The notes: generated by a model not told the origin, from the sequence alone. Shown: positions 17,203 through 25,964, counted from the stretch's first letter. The stretch is 43,147 nucleotides of DNA from Agromyces seonyuensis (GCF_009789225.1 NZ_WSTA01000027.1:1-43147); one strand, 5' to 3'. Program-made: numbers and translations.

Positions 17203-17226
17203 CCACCCGGGAACGTGCTCGTGATC

Positions 17227-17248
17227 TACTATTGTTAGCGCGAACAAT
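17227..17248 (+). promoter_or_regulatory. araDBA promoter -10 box and LacI-type operator
   Basis: A -10-like TACTAT (17227-17232) overlaps the 18-bp palindrome ATTGTTAGC-GCGAACAAT (17231-17248), which has a single mismatched pair and the central CG typical of LacI-family operators. The centre, TGTTAGCGCgAACA, resembles arabinose-regulator sites described in actinobacteria. The transcription start would lie inside the operator, a repression position. The leader to araD is then about 150 bases. No convincing -35 box is seen. Confidence 0.65.
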
Positions 17249-17391
17249 TGCGGCCCGGGCACCCGGCGCGGGCCGTCATCCAGGCCGGTCCTGACGGTCT
17301 CGACGAAGAGAACGGGCGAGCGGCACTGCGCCGTCCACCGCGATCGTCGCCCGTCATGCCGAGCCTGCGGCACCAGCGAACTGGAGGGAAC

Positions 17392-18123
17392 ATGACCGAC
17401 ACGGAACGGACGGCCAGACTCGACGCGGCGATCGCGCGGGTGCGCGAGGAGGTCGCCGGCCTGCACGCCGAACTCGTCCGCTACGGGCTCGTCGTGTGGA
17501 CGGGCGGCAACGTCTCGGGCCGCGTGCCCGGCGCGGACCTGTTCGTGATCAAGCCCTCCGGCGTCTCCTACGACGACCTGGCGCCCGAGAACATGATCCT
17601 GTGCGACCTGAACGGCGACGTGGTGCCGGGCACGCCGGGGTCCGAGCGGAGCCCCTCGAGCGACACCGCGGCGCACGCCTACGTGTACCGCAACCTGCCC
17701 GGCGTGGGCGGGGTCGTGCACACGCATTCGACCTACGCGGTGGCGTGGGCGGCGCGCGGCGAGGAGATCCCGTGCGTGATCACGGCGATGGCCGACGAGT
17801 TCGGCGGACCGATCCCGGTCGGCCCGTTCGCGATCATCGGCGACGACTCGATCGGACGCGGCATCGTCGAGACGCTGAGCGGGCACCGCTCGCGGGCGGT
17901 GCTCATGCAGAACCACGGCCCGTTCACGATCGGCGTGAACGCGAAGGATGCCGTCAAGGCGGCGGTCATGGTCGAGGACGTGGCCCGCACGGTGCACCAC
18001 GCCCGTGCGGCCGGCCCGCTCGTCCCGATCCCCCAGGAGTCGATCGACGCCCTCTACCACCGCTACCAGAACGTGTACGGGCAGTCGGGGGATGCCCGTC
18101 GGGATGAGGAGGCGGCGCGATGA
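17392..18123 (+). CDS. araD: L-ribulose-5-phosphate 4-epimerase
   Basis: 243 residues, class II aldolase/AraD family. GGNVSGRVPGADLFVIKPSGVSYDDL forms the phosphate and substrate loop, VVHTHSTYAVAWA carries two zinc-ligand His residues, and MQNHGPFTIG the third. It converts L-ribulose 5-phosphate to D-xylulose 5-phosphate, feeding the pentose phosphate pathway. GGAGGG precedes the ATG. The stop overlaps the kinase start by 4 bases (ATGA). Confidence 0.94.
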   Translation: MTDTERTARLDAAIARVREEVAGLHAELVRYGLVVWTGGNVSGRVPGADLFVIKPSGVSYDDLAPENMILCDLNGDVVPGTPGSERSPSSDTAAHAYVYRNLPGVGGVVHTHSTYAVAWAARGEEIPCVITAMADEFGGPIPVGPFAIIGDDSIGRGIVETLSGHRSRAVLMQNHGPFTIGVNAKDAVKAAVMVEDVARTVHHARAAGPLVPIPQESIDALYHRYQNVYGQSGDARRDEEAAR

Positions 18124-19748
18124 GCGGGACGGCGACCGACCCGGATGCCGCGGGCGAGGCGATCCTCGCGGGCCGCACGGCCCTCGGCATCGAGTTCGGC
18201 TCGACCCGTATCAAGGCGTGTCTCGTCGACGCCGACGACCCGACCCTCGTGCTCGCGGTCGGCGGCCACGAGTGGGAGAACGAGTTCGTCGACCGGCGCT
18301 GGACGTACTCCCTCGCCGCGGTCGAGACCGGGCTGCAGGCGGCCTACGCCGAGCTCGTCGCCGAGGTGCGCGGCCGCTACGGGGTCGTGCCCGAGACCTT
18401 CGGCGCGATCGGCGTCTCGGCGATGATGCACGGGTACCTCGCGTTCGACGGCGCGGGGGAGCTGCTCGTGCCGTTCCGCACGTGGCGCAACACGTCGACC
18501 GGCCCCGCCGCGGCCGAGCTCAGCGAGAACTTCGGGGTGAACATCCCGCTGCGCTGGTCGATCGCGCACCTGCACCAGGCCGTGCTCGACGAGGAGCCGC
18601 ACGTCGCCGACATCCGCTCGATCACGACCCTCGCCGGCTACGTGCACCGCCGTATGACGGGCCGCGACGTGCTCGGCGTGGGCGACGCCTCGGGGATGTT
18701 CCCGATCGCCGCCCCGGCGGCGGGCGCCGCGCCCGCCTACGACGCCCGTCTGCTCGGGGTCTACGACGGCCTCGCGGCCGGCACGGCGCTCGCCGGTTCG
18801 CTCGCCGACCTGCTGCCGGAAGTGCTGCCCGCGGGTGCGCCGGCCGGTGCGCTCACGGCGGAGGGCGCGGCCTTCCTCGATCCGACGGGCGCGCTGCGTC
18901 CGGGCATCCCGCTGTGCCCGCCCGAAGGCGACGCCGGCACGGGCATGGTCGCGACGAACGCGGTGGCCCCGCGCACCGGCAACGTCAGCGCGGGCACGTC
19001 GATCTTCGCCATGGTCGTGCTCGAGGGAGCGCTCGCGCGCGTCCACCACGAGCTCGATCTCGTGACGACGCCGGCCGGCGACCCGGTCGCGATGGTGCAC
19101 TGCAACAACGGCGCGAGCGAGCTCGCCGCCTGGGCAGGGCTGTTCGAGCGCTTCGCGGTCGCGGCGGGGACGCCGATCGACGGCGACGCCGTGTTCGAGG
19201 CGCTGTTCCAGGAGGCGCTCGCGGGCGAGCCCGACGCCGGCGGGATGCTCGCGTACAACTACCTCGCCGGCGAGCCGATCACAGACCTCGTCGAGGGGCG
19301 GCCCCTCGTGGTCCGCACTCCGGAGTCCCGGTTCACGCTGGCCAACTTCATGCGGGCGCAGCTCTACGGCGTGTTCGGCACGCTCGCGCTCGGCATGCGC
19401 GTGCTCGACGGCGAGGGCGTGCGGCTCGACCGCATGTTCGCCCACGGCGGGGTCTTCCGCACCGCGGGCGTCGCGCAGCGCTTCCTCGCGGGCGCCCTCG
19501 ACGCGCCGGTCGCCGTCGGCGAGACGGCGTCGGAGGGCGGCGCCTGGGGCATCGCCGTGCTCGCCTCGTACCTCCCGGCCGCCGCGGACGGGCAGGGCCT
19601 CGGCGCCTACCTCGACGAGCGCGTCTTCGCCGACGCGCCCGTCGCGGTGGCCGACCCCGATCCGGCCGACGTCGCCGGGTTCGCCGCCTATCTCGACCGC
19701 TATCGCGCCGGCCTCGCCGCCGAGGCCGCGGCCGTCCGCGCGCTGTAG
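18120..19748 (+). CDS. araB: FGGY-family L-ribulokinase
   Basis: 542 residues with the FGGY actin-like ATPase fold: LGIEFGSTRIKACLVD near the N-terminus (phosphate 1), a central SAGTSIFAMVVLEG (phosphate 2) and a C-terminal HGGVFRTAGVAQRFLAGALDAPV and ASEGGAWGIAVLA region. It sits between araD and araA, so phosphorylation of L-ribulose is inferred. The sequence is of the actinobacterial/Firmicutes type often annotated only as carbohydrate kinase or xylulokinase, hence some doubt about the exact substrate. Confidence 0.87.
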   Translation: MSGTATDPDAAGEAILAGRTALGIEFGSTRIKACLVDADDPTLVLAVGGHEWENEFVDRRWTYSLAAVETGLQAAYAELVAEVRGRYGVVPETFGAIGVSAMMHGYLAFDGAGELLVPFRTWRNTSTGPAAAELSENFGVNIPLRWSIAHLHQAVLDEEPHVADIRSITTLAGYVHRRMTGRDVLGVGDASGMFPIAAPAAGAAPAYDARLLGVYDGLAAGTALAGSLADLLPEVLPAGAPAGALTAEGAAFLDPTGALRPGIPLCPPEGDAGTGMVATNAVAPRTGNVSAGTSIFAMVVLEGALARVHHELDLVTTPAGDPVAMVHCNNGASELAAWAGLFERFAVAAGTPIDGDAVFEALFQEALAGEPDAGGMLAYNYLAGEPITDLVEGRPLVVRTPESRFTLANFMRAQLYGVFGTLALGMRVLDGEGVRLDRMFAHGGVFRTAGVAQRFLAGALDAPVAVGETASEGGAWGIAVLASYLPAAADGQGLGAYLDERVFADAPVAVADPDPADVAGFAAYLDRYRAGLAAEAAAVRAL

Positions 19749-19793
19749 CGCGGAGCCTCCACCGATCCCCACCGACACCGAAAGGCATCCCAC

Positions 19794-21311
19794 ATGACGC
19801 GTACACCGCTCACCACCTCGTTCGACGGCTACGAGGTCTGGTTCCTCACCGGCAGCCAGGGCCTCTACGGCGAGGAGACCCTCCGCCAGGTCGCCGAGCA
19901 GTCCCAGGCCGTGGCCGCCGAGCTCGGCGCCGCCGTGCCCGTGAAGATCGTCTGGAAGCCGGTCCTCACGGACTCGGCCGCCATCCGCCGGGCGGTGCTG
20001 GAAGCGAACTCCGACGACTCGGTCATCGGCCTCGTCGCCTGGATGCACACGTTCAGCCCGGCGAAGATGTGGATCGCGGGCCTGGACGCGCTCCAGAAGC
20101 CGCTCCTGCACCTGCACACGCAGGCGAACGTCGAACTGCCGTGGGGCGAGATCGACTTCGACTTCATGAACCTCAACCAGGCCGCGCACGGCGACCGCGA
20201 GTTCGGGTACATCCAGACGCGGCTCGGCGTGGCGCGCAAGACGGTCGCCGGTCACGTGTCCGACCCGGCCGTGCAGGCCGACGTCGCGACGTGGCAGCGC
20301 GCCGCGGCCGGCTTCGCCGCTTCCAAGACGCTCAAGCTCGCCCGCTTCGGCGACAACATGCGCTACGTGGCCGTCACCGAGGGCGACAAGACCGAGGCCG
20401 AGCACGTGTTCGGCGTGCAGGTCAACACCTGGGGCGTCAACGAGCTCGTCGAGGCGGTCGAGGCCGCGACCGAGGCTGAGATCGACGCCCTCGTGGCCGA
20501 GTACGACGAGCTCTACGACGTCGTCCCCGAACTGCAGGCCGGCGGGGAACGCCGCCAGTCGCTGCGCGACGGCGCCGCGATCGAGATCGGCCTGCGCTCG
20601 TTCCTCGAGGCTGGCGGGTTCTCGGCGTTCACGACGAGCTTCGAGGACCTCGGCGCCCTGAAGCAGCTGCCCGGCCTCGCCGTGCAGCGCCTCATGGCCG
20701 AGGGATACGGCTTCGGCGCCGAGGGCGACTGGAAGACCGCGATCCTGGTGCGGGTGGCCAACGTCATGGGCGCCGGCCTGCCCGGCGGCGCCTCCCTCAT
20801 GGAGGACTACACCTACGACCTCACCCCCGGGTCGGAGGTGATCCTGGGCGCGCACATGCTCGAGGTCTCCCCCTCGCTGACGTCCGCCAAGCCGTCCCTG
20901 GAGATCCACCCGCTCGGCATCGGCGGCAAGGACGATCCGGTGCGCCTGGTCTTCACCGCCGACCCGGGCCCCGCCCTCGTCGTCGCGTTGAGCGACGTCC
21001 GCGACCGGTTCCGACTGACTGCGAACGTCGTCGAGAACGTCGAGCCGTCCGCGCCGCTGCCCAAGCTGCCCGTGGGCCGGGCCGTGTGGAAGCCCGCCCC
21101 GGACTTCCGCACGAGCGCCGCCGCGTGGCTCACCGCCGGAGCGGCCCACCACACGGTCATGACGACCGCGGTCGGCGTCGAGGTGTTCCGCGACTACGCC
21201 GAGATGGCCCGCACCGAACTGCTCGTCATCGACGAGGACACCACCGTGCGCGGCTTCCGCGACGAGGTGCGCTGGAACCAGGCGTACTACCGCCTCGCGC
21301 AGGGGCTCTGA
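19794..21311 (+). CDS. araA: L-arabinose isomerase
   Basis: 505 residues (E. coli AraA is 500). The metal and catalytic residues match: Glu310 (GFGAEGDWK), Glu337 (SLMEDYTYD), His354 ([11 protein letters not shown]) and the HH pair at 452-453 (GAAHHTVMT), equivalent to E306, E333, H350 and H450. [16 protein letters not shown] is the typical N-terminus. It converts L-arabinose to L-ribulose in the cytoplasm. AAAGG at 19781-19785 precedes the ATG. It is the last gene of the operon and is followed by a strong hairpin. Confidence 0.97.
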   Translation: MTRTPLTTSFDGYEVWFLTGSQGLYGEETLRQVAEQSQAVAAELGAAVPVKIVWKPVLTDSAAIRRAVLEANSDDSVIGLVAWMHTFSPAKMWIAGLDALQKPLLHLHTQANVELPWGEIDFDFMNLNQAAHGDREFGYIQTRLGVARKTVAGHVSDPAVQADVATWQRAAAGFAASKTLKLARFGDNMRYVAVTEGDKTEAEHVFGVQVNTWGVNELVEAVEAATEAEIDALVAEYDELYDVVPELQAGGERRQSLRDGAAIEIGLRSFLEAGGFSAFTTSFEDLGALKQLPGLAVQRLMAEGYGFGAEGDWKTAILVRVANVMGAGLPGGASLMEDYTYDLTPGSEVILGAHMLEVSPSLTSAKPSLEIHPLGIGGKDDPVRLVFTADPGPALVVALSDVRDRFRLTANVVENVEPSAPLPKLPVGRAVWKPAPDFRTSAAAWLTAGAAHHTVMTTAVGVEVFRDYAEMARTELLVIDEDTTVRGFRDEVRWNQAYYRLAQGL

Positions 21312-21317
21312 ACCACG

Positions 21318-21354
21318 CGCGCCGAGGGCCGGCCGACGGCCCGCCCTCGGCGCG
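21318..21354 (+). terminator. Terminator hairpin of the arabinose operon
   Basis: CGCGCCGAGGG and CCCTCGGCGCG form a perfect 11-bp stem starting 6 bases after the araA stop, with a 15-base GC-rich loop that can pair further inside. Confidence 0.8.
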
Positions 21355-21494
21355 TCGTCCGTCCGTCCACGCCCTCCGACGCGGAGCACGCGAGCAGCGG
21401 ATCGAGGCGCTACCCTGGGAGCCCCCGCCCCCAATCGGCATCGCGGCCGTCCCGTCGTCCGCCGATGCCGCCATCGTCCCCCGAAGGATGCCCG

Positions 21495-22304
21495 ATGTCG
21501 AAGCTCACCGTGCCGTTCGTCGCGGTCGGCGGACTGATCGCGCTCGCCGGCCTCATCGCCGTCGTCATCGGCGGTCTCACCGAACTCGAGTTCAGCGGCG
21601 CCCTGTTCGAATCCGGCATCGGCGCCGTCATGATCGGACTCGGCCTGGGGCTCGTCGGCTGGGCGCTCGGTGCGCTGCTCCGCCCCGGCGCCGCGCAGCC
21701 CGCGAACGAGTCCGCCGTCCCGATCCCGACCGCACCCGCCGCAGCGGAGCCCGCCCAAACCGTCCCCGAGGTCGCGCAGCCCGCGCTCGGCGTGGGCGTC
21801 GGGGCCCGACCCGGCGGCTACCTCGCGACCGCGTCGCAGCCCGGGGTCCCGGTCGCCACGGGCCCGCTGCCCGTCGTCGGCGGGCTCGGCGCTTACGCGG
21901 CGGCAGCGCAGATCGCGCCCGTCGCCGACCCGGCGGCCACGGGGCAGTTCCCGGCCGTCGGCGAGCCCGTGTCGACCGCCACCGGCCCGTTCCTCGCCGT
22001 CGGGCTCACGACCGGCGCGATCCCGATCGTCGGCGGCGCCGACGCCCCGACGGTCGACGACGACGACGAGGACGCGGTCTTCGCGGTCGACTGGGCGGAG
22101 GCCGGCGGCCCGCCGCGCGCTCGCGGCACCTACGTCGCCCCGACGGGCGAAGAGGAGGAGGAGCCCGCCACCGGCGAGTTCCCGGCCCCCTGGGGCGCGA
22201 ACGCCTTCGTGGAGCACGACGAACTCGGTGGGCTCGACCCCGAGCTCGAGCGCACGATGCCGCTGGATCCGAACGACGAGTACGGCCCATACCGCCGTCG
22301 CTGA
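21495..22304 (+). CDS. Two-helix membrane protein with a repetitive disordered tail
   Basis: 269 residues of unknown function. Two hydrophobic helices (about residues 6-27 and 41-62) are followed by a Pro/Ala/Gly-rich tail. The tail holds five degenerate copies of a motif T-G-x-[FIL]-[PL]-x-V-G: ATGPLPVVG (121-129), ATGQFPAVG (148-156), ATGPFLAVG (162-170), TTGAIPIVG (172-180) and ATGEFPAPWG (226-235). An acidic stretch DDDDED occurs near 188. GAAGGA precedes the ATG; an upstream in-frame start at 21465 is less likely. The tail is probably cytoplasmic and could bind a partner through the repeats. Confidence 0.75.
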   Translation: MSKLTVPFVAVGGLIALAGLIAVVIGGLTELEFSGALFESGIGAVMIGLGLGLVGWALGALLRPGAAQPANESAVPIPTAPAAAEPAQTVPEVAQPALGVGVGARPGGYLATASQPGVPVATGPLPVVGGLGAYAAAAQIAPVADPAATGQFPAVGEPVSTATGPFLAVGLTTGAIPIVGGADAPTVDDDDEDAVFAVDWAEAGGPPRARGTYVAPTGEEEEEPATGEFPAPWGANAFVEHDELGGLDPELERTMPLDPNDEYGPYRRR

Positions 22305-22309
22305 CGTCG

Positions 22310-22324
22310 CGGCAACCCCCTTGC
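22310..22324. promoter_or_regulatory. CGGCAACCCCCTTGC motif, copy 1
   Basis: CGGCAA-CCCCC-TTGCCG is an inverted repeat just upstream of the YihY gene. The first 15 bases recur identically at 24531-24545 before the MFS gene. It may be a shared regulator site or part of an alternative sigma-factor promoter. Confidence 0.4.
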
Positions 22325-22368
22325 CGTCCTCGTTCCGCCCGGGGCAGGGTGGATGACGGGGAGGCGGC

Positions 22369-23568
22369 ATGTCGGAGGCACGCGGTTCGGCGGCGACGCA
22401 TCGGCACGGCCGGGCGGTCGGGCCCCGGTGGCCGTGGCGGCTGTCGGGCGCGTCCTGGGGGTACGCCTTCAAGCGCACCCTGCGCGGGTTCACCGCCGAC
22501 GGCTGCACCGATCTCGGAGCGGGCCTGACGTACTTCGCCGTGCTCTCGATCTTCCCCGCGCTGCTCGCGCTGACCTCGCTGCTCGGTCTCTTCGGGCAGG
22601 ACCAGGAGGCGACGGACGCCCTGCTCGACGTCGTCGACGAGATCGCGCCGGGCGGCACCGCCGATCTCGTCCGCGCGCCGATCGAGCAGTTCGCCTCCGC
22701 GCCGGCGATCGGGTGGGCGCTCGTCATCGGACTCGTCCTGGCGGTCTGGTCGGCCTCCGCGTACGTCGGAGCATTCGGCCGGGCGATGAACCGCATCCAG
22801 GGCATCCAGGAGGGGCGTCCCATCTGGAAGCTCCGCCCGGTGCAGCTGGCCACGACCCTCGGCATGATCCTCGTCATCGTCTTCGTGGCGCTCGCGCTCG
22901 TGATCTCGGGGCCGATCGCCGAGGTCATCGGCACCTACCTCGGCCTCGGCGGCACCCTGCAGACCGTGTGGGAGTTCCTCAAGTGGCCGGTGCTGCTGCT
23001 GGCGCTGCTGCTCGGCATCGGCCTGCTCTACTGGGCGAGCCCGAACCGCAAGGCCGCGGGCTTCCGCTGGGTGCTCCCCGGCGTACTGCTCGCCGTGATC
23101 GTGCTCGGCATCGCGACGCTCGGCTTCGGCTTCTACGTCGGCAACTTCGCGAACTACGACCGCACCTACGGCGCGTTCGCCGGCGTCATCGTCTTCCTGC
23201 TCTGGGTCTACATCGTGAACCTCGCCCTCCTGCTCGGGGCCGAACTCAACGCCGAGGTCGAGCGGGTCCGCGAGCTCGAGTCGGGGATGACGGCCGAGGA
23301 CCGGCTCGCCGCGCCCGTGCGCGACGACGCGGCGATCCGCAAGCTCGCGCTCCGCGAACTCGCCGATGTCGAAGCCGGGAGGCGGCTCCGGCTCGACGCG
23401 GAAGCCGCCCGCCGTCCCGTGCGCGCGCCCGAGGACGAGCGCGCTGCGGCCGCGGAGGAGGCCGGTCGTCGACGCGGGGCGCGGAGCGCGGCCGTACTGG
23501 GCGCGGCGGCCCTCTTCGCCGCCACGGCCGCCGCGATCGGTGCCCGGTTCGGCGGAGACCGCAGCTGA
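22369..23568 (+). CDS. YihY/virulence factor BrkB family membrane protein
   Basis: 399 residues. The family core spans about 25-310 with six hydrophobic segments and characteristic motifs: GAGLTYFAVLSIFPALLALTSLL, WSASAYVGAFGRAMNRI, LPGVLLAVIVLGIATLGFGFYV and FAGVIVFLLWVYIVNLALLLGAELNAEVER. The former name RNase BN is not correct for this family and the molecular function is unsettled. The C-terminal 100 residues are Ala/Arg/Glu-rich and cytosolic, ending in another hydrophobic segment. GGGGAGG lies before the ATG. Confidence 0.9.
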   Translation: MSEARGSAATHRHGRAVGPRWPWRLSGASWGYAFKRTLRGFTADGCTDLGAGLTYFAVLSIFPALLALTSLLGLFGQDQEATDALLDVVDEIAPGGTADLVRAPIEQFASAPAIGWALVIGLVLAVWSASAYVGAFGRAMNRIQGIQEGRPIWKLRPVQLATTLGMILVIVFVALALVISGPIAEVIGTYLGLGGTLQTVWEFLKWPVLLLALLLGIGLLYWASPNRKAAGFRWVLPGVLLAVIVLGIATLGFGFYVGNFANYDRTYGAFAGVIVFLLWVYIVNLALLLGAELNAEVERVRELESGMTAEDRLAAPVRDDAAIRKLALRELADVEAGRRLRLDAEAARRPVRAPEDERAAAAEEAGRRRGARSAAVLGAAALFAATAAAIGARFGGDRS

Positions 23569-23575
23569 TCCACGA

Positions 23576-23613
23576 CCGCTCCGGCGTGCTCGTGCTTGAC
23601 TGTGCCGGAGCGG
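23576..23613. terminator. Possible hairpin after the YihY gene
   Basis: CCGCTCCGGC and GCCGGAGCGG are perfect 10-bp arms around an 18-base loop, starting 8 bases after the stop codon. The long loop makes a simple terminator less certain. Confidence 0.45.
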
Positions 23614-23666
23614 CCGCACCGGGGGACACTGTGCGATCGCCAGGCGCCGGAGCGGGGAGGCAACGG

Positions 23667-24092
23667 ATGACCGGTTGGAACGAGTGGGAGATCGAGGAGA
23701 TCGCGACCGCCGACGAGGTGGAGCTCGCGACCTACGACGAGCACCACGAACTGCACCCGCCGATCACGGGCTGGGTGGTGCGGGTCGGCGCCGACCTCTA
23801 CGTGCGCACCTCCCACGATGCCGAAGGCGGGTGGTACCGCCCCTCCCGGACGTTCGGCGACGGGCGGCTGCGCGTCGGCGAGTCGTTCGTGCGCGAGGTG
23901 CGCTGCTTCCAGGCCTTCGACGCCGACCCCACCGCGGTCGCCGCCGCGTACCGCGCGAAGTACGCGCAGTACGGGCTGGAGCGTCTCGCGGAGGTCGTCG
24001 GTCCCGACTCGAAGCTCGTCACGGTCCGCGTCGAGGCGATCCCGCGGGCCGGCGGCGCCGCGCCGACCGGCTTCGACCCGCTCGCCCTCTGA
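23667..24092 (+). CDS. DUF2255 family protein
   Basis: 141 residues, soluble. The order W-E-x-x-E-I-x-T-A-D-E-V-E-L near the N-terminus, then WVVRVGADLYVRTSHDAEGGWYR and an acidic-aromatic C-terminal half (AAAYRAKYAQYG), matches DUF2255, a small beta-rich family of unknown function. GGGGAGG at 23654-23660 supports the ATG. It converges on the IscA-like gene across a hairpin. Confidence 0.75.
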   Translation: MTGWNEWEIEEIATADEVELATYDEHHELHPPITGWVVRVGADLYVRTSHDAEGGWYRPSRTFGDGRLRVGESFVREVRCFQAFDADPTAVAAAYRAKYAQYGLERLAEVVGPDSKLVTVRVEAIPRAGGAAPTGFDPLAL

Positions 24093-24137
24093 CGCCGTCG
24101 CGCGGTCGCGCCGGGCCCCGTGCTTCGCCCGGACGCA

Positions 24138-24174
24138 CCGCGACCCCGGTCGCGCGTGCGCACCGGGGTCGCGG
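24138..24174. terminator. Bidirectional terminator hairpin
   Basis: CCGCGACCCCGGT and ACCGGGGTCGCGG form a perfect 13-bp stem with an 11-base loop between the converging DUF2255 and IscA-like genes. Confidence 0.85.
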
Positions 24175-24191
24175 GGGAAGCGCAGGCCGGA

Positions 24192-24473
24192 TCAGACCTG
24201 CGGCAGCACTTCGAACTCGACCCGCCCGTCCTGCTCATGGGCGTCGAGCACCTTGTCGTCGAGGAACGTCGCGGCCGTCATCCCGAGGTAGACGTTCGCA
24301 CCGCCCTCCGAGATCGTGGCGTCCCGCAGCTCGGGGGCCGGGACGACGGCCACCCCGAGTCGGTCGGACCCGGGCGCCTCGGCGTCGATCCGCAGTCCGG
24401 CGCCCTCGGCGCCGTTGCTGCGCTCGACGAGCTCCTTCACCGCGTGCTGGGCGTTCTCGGTCAGCGTGAGCAT
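24192..24473 (-). CDS. IscA/HesB-fold protein lacking cysteines
   Basis: 93 residues. The pattern MLTLTENAQHAVKELVER..., GLRIDAEA, DATISEGGANVYLG and LDDKVLDAHEQDGRVEFEV follows the A-type iron-sulphur carrier fold. However, the protein has no cysteine at all, so the three cluster ligands of IscA are missing and it cannot bind a cluster in the usual way. Such proteins in actinobacteria are often labelled HesB or adhesin; the function is not established. AAGGGAG is well placed before the ATG. Confidence 0.8.
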   Translation of the reverse strand: MLTLTENAQHAVKELVERSNGAEGAGLRIDAEAPGSDRLGVAVVPAPELRDATISEGGANVYLGMTAATFLDDKVLDAHEQDGRVEFEVLPQV

Positions 24474-24530
24474 TCGGTTGCTCCCTTCCGTCGGTATCGG
24501 ACCAACCACGATTCCGGGCCGCCGCGAACC

Positions 24531-24570
24531 CGGCAACCCCCTTGCGCACCGGCTCGGGATGCCGCACACT
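24531..24570 (+). promoter_or_regulatory. CGGCAACCCCCTTGC motif copy 2 with possible MFS promoter
   Basis: The 15-base motif seen at 22310 recurs at 24531-24545. Overlapping its end is a -35-like TTGCGC (24542-24547), 17 bp before a -10-like CACACT (24565-24570), facing the MFS gene. The motif also lies upstream of the divergent IscA-like gene and could act on either. Confidence 0.4.
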
Positions 24571-24591
24571 CCCGCTCCTGGACGCCCGGCC

Positions 24592-24697
24592 CGTGGTCGA
24601 ACGGACGAGGATGCACGACGTCCCGCCGTCCGTTCGACGGTCACCCGCCCCCGCACGTGGTCGAATGGATGACGATGCGCAACGTCCTCGCCGTCCG
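24592..24697. repeat. Imperfect 41-bp duplication at the MFS gene start
   Basis: CGTGGTCGAACGGACGAGGA (24592-) and CGTGGTCGAATGGATGACGA (24656-) begin two segments, 24592-24632 and 24656-24697, that agree at about 36 of 41 positions. The second covers the candidate start codons of the MFS gene; the first is 64 bases upstream and out of frame. A local duplication of the gene start is the simplest reading. Confidence 0.6.
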
Positions 24698-25868
24698 CGG
24701 CGTTCCCTACCTCCTCGCCACGTCCTTCGTCGGGCGCCTGCCGTCGTCGATGGCGGCCCTCGCGTTCGTGCGGCTCGTCCTCGACGCGGGCGGCGGCTAC
24801 GGCTTCGCCTCGACGCTGACGGCGGTCTACATCGTCGGCGGGATGGTCGGGCAGCCGGTGCTCGCGCGAATCGTGGACCGCACCGGCCGCCGACGCCCCG
24901 TGCTCGTGGGCGCGGCGGCGGCCGCCACCCTGGGCTTCGCGGGGGCCGCGCTCGCCGTGTCGGTCAGTCCGGTCGCGACGCTCGTCGCCGGCCTCGTCGC
25001 GGGCCTCGCGACGCCGCCGCTCGAGTCGGTGCTGCGGAGCCTCTGGCCCGCGTTCTTCCCCGATCCCCGCGAGCGCACCTCGGCGTACGCCGTCGACGCG
25101 GCCGTGCAGGAGATCGCCTTCGTCGTCGGCCCGCTGCTGACGGCCGGCGGCATCCTCGTCTTCGGCGCCGACGGCAACGTGCTCGCGATGGCGGCGGTCG
25201 GTCTCGTCGGAGCGGTCGCGTTCGCGATCCACCCCCGCATCCGACGCGCGGAGCCGATCCTGCCGCCCGTCGGCGACGCGCACGGCTCCCCGCTCGGCAG
25301 CCCGCCGTTCCGGCGGCTGCTCGTGCTCGTCGTCACGATGGCCGTCTCGGTCGGGGCGCTGACGATCACGGCGAGCGCGTTCGCCGAAGCAGCGGGGGAG
25401 CCCGCGCTCAGTTCGTGGGCGATCGCGCTCAACGGGCTCGGAGCGCTCGTGGGCGCCCTCCTCGCGGCGCGATTCCCCTTCCGCGCCCCGCCCGAGCGAC
25501 TCGTCCGCCGGCTCGGGCTCGTGCTCGCCGCGGGCTACCTGCCGACGGCGATCGCCCTCGCGCCAGTGGGGCTCTGGCTCGTGTTCGCGGCGCTCGCCGG
25601 CCTGACGCTGCCCGTGCTGCTCGCGCAGGTGTTCGCCCTCACGCCCGCCCTCGTCGAGGAGCACCACGGCAACGAGGCGAACGCGTGGGTCATCTCGGCC
25701 TTCGCCGTCGGCAACGCGGGCGGCACGATCCTGGCGGGGCAGGTCATCGGCGCCGCGGGCCCGACCACGGGCATCCTCGTCGCCGTGCTCGTGTGCGCGG
25801 GCATCGGCCTCGCGGGGGCGGCGCAGGCGTCGCCGCGCGGCGTGGCGCCCCGGGCGTCCGCGGACTGA
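24675..25868 (+). CDS. MFS transporter
   Basis: 397 residues with about 12 hydrophobic segments in two halves. The loop after helix 2, VGQPVLARIVDRTGRRRPVLVG, is the MFS motif A region (G-x-x-x-D-R-x-G-R-R). The substrate is not evident; the small size and lack of a long loop fit a drug or sugar efflux-type carrier. Starts at 24657 (GTG), 24669 and 24675 are all in frame with no good ribosome site; 24675 is chosen provisionally. Confidence 0.88.
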   Translation: MRNVLAVRGVPYLLATSFVGRLPSSMAALAFVRLVLDAGGGYGFASTLTAVYIVGGMVGQPVLARIVDRTGRRRPVLVGAAAAATLGFAGAALAVSVSPVATLVAGLVAGLATPPLESVLRSLWPAFFPDPRERTSAYAVDAAVQEIAFVVGPLLTAGGILVFGADGNVLAMAAVGLVGAVAFAIHPRIRRAEPILPPVGDAHGSPLGSPPFRRLLVLVVTMAVSVGALTITASAFAEAAGEPALSSWAIALNGLGALVGALLAARFPFRAPPERLVRRLGLVLAAGYLPTAIALAPVGLWLVFAALAGLTLPVLLAQVFALTPALVEEHHGNEANAWVISAFAVGNAGGTILAGQVIGAAGPTTGILVAVLVCAGIGLAGAAQASPRGVAPRASAD

Positions 25869-25964
25869 GCCGAGGGGCCGGTACGGGGCCGCTCGGAAGG
25901 GCCCGCTCGGGACGGCCCGCTCCGGCTCCGGCTCGATGCCCGGCACGCGTGCCAGGATCGCCGC

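Noticed and set aside
18063..22934. A 1623-codon open frame on the minus strand across araB, araA and the following genes
   Set aside because: It lies opposite well-supported genes, its translation is low-complexity Arg/Ala/Gly/Asp-rich, and such shadows are expected at this GC content.
25880..25935. Three similar GGGCCGCTCGG-like units in tandem after the MFS gene
   Set aside because: Units are short, imperfect and GC-rich; not distinguishable from base composition.
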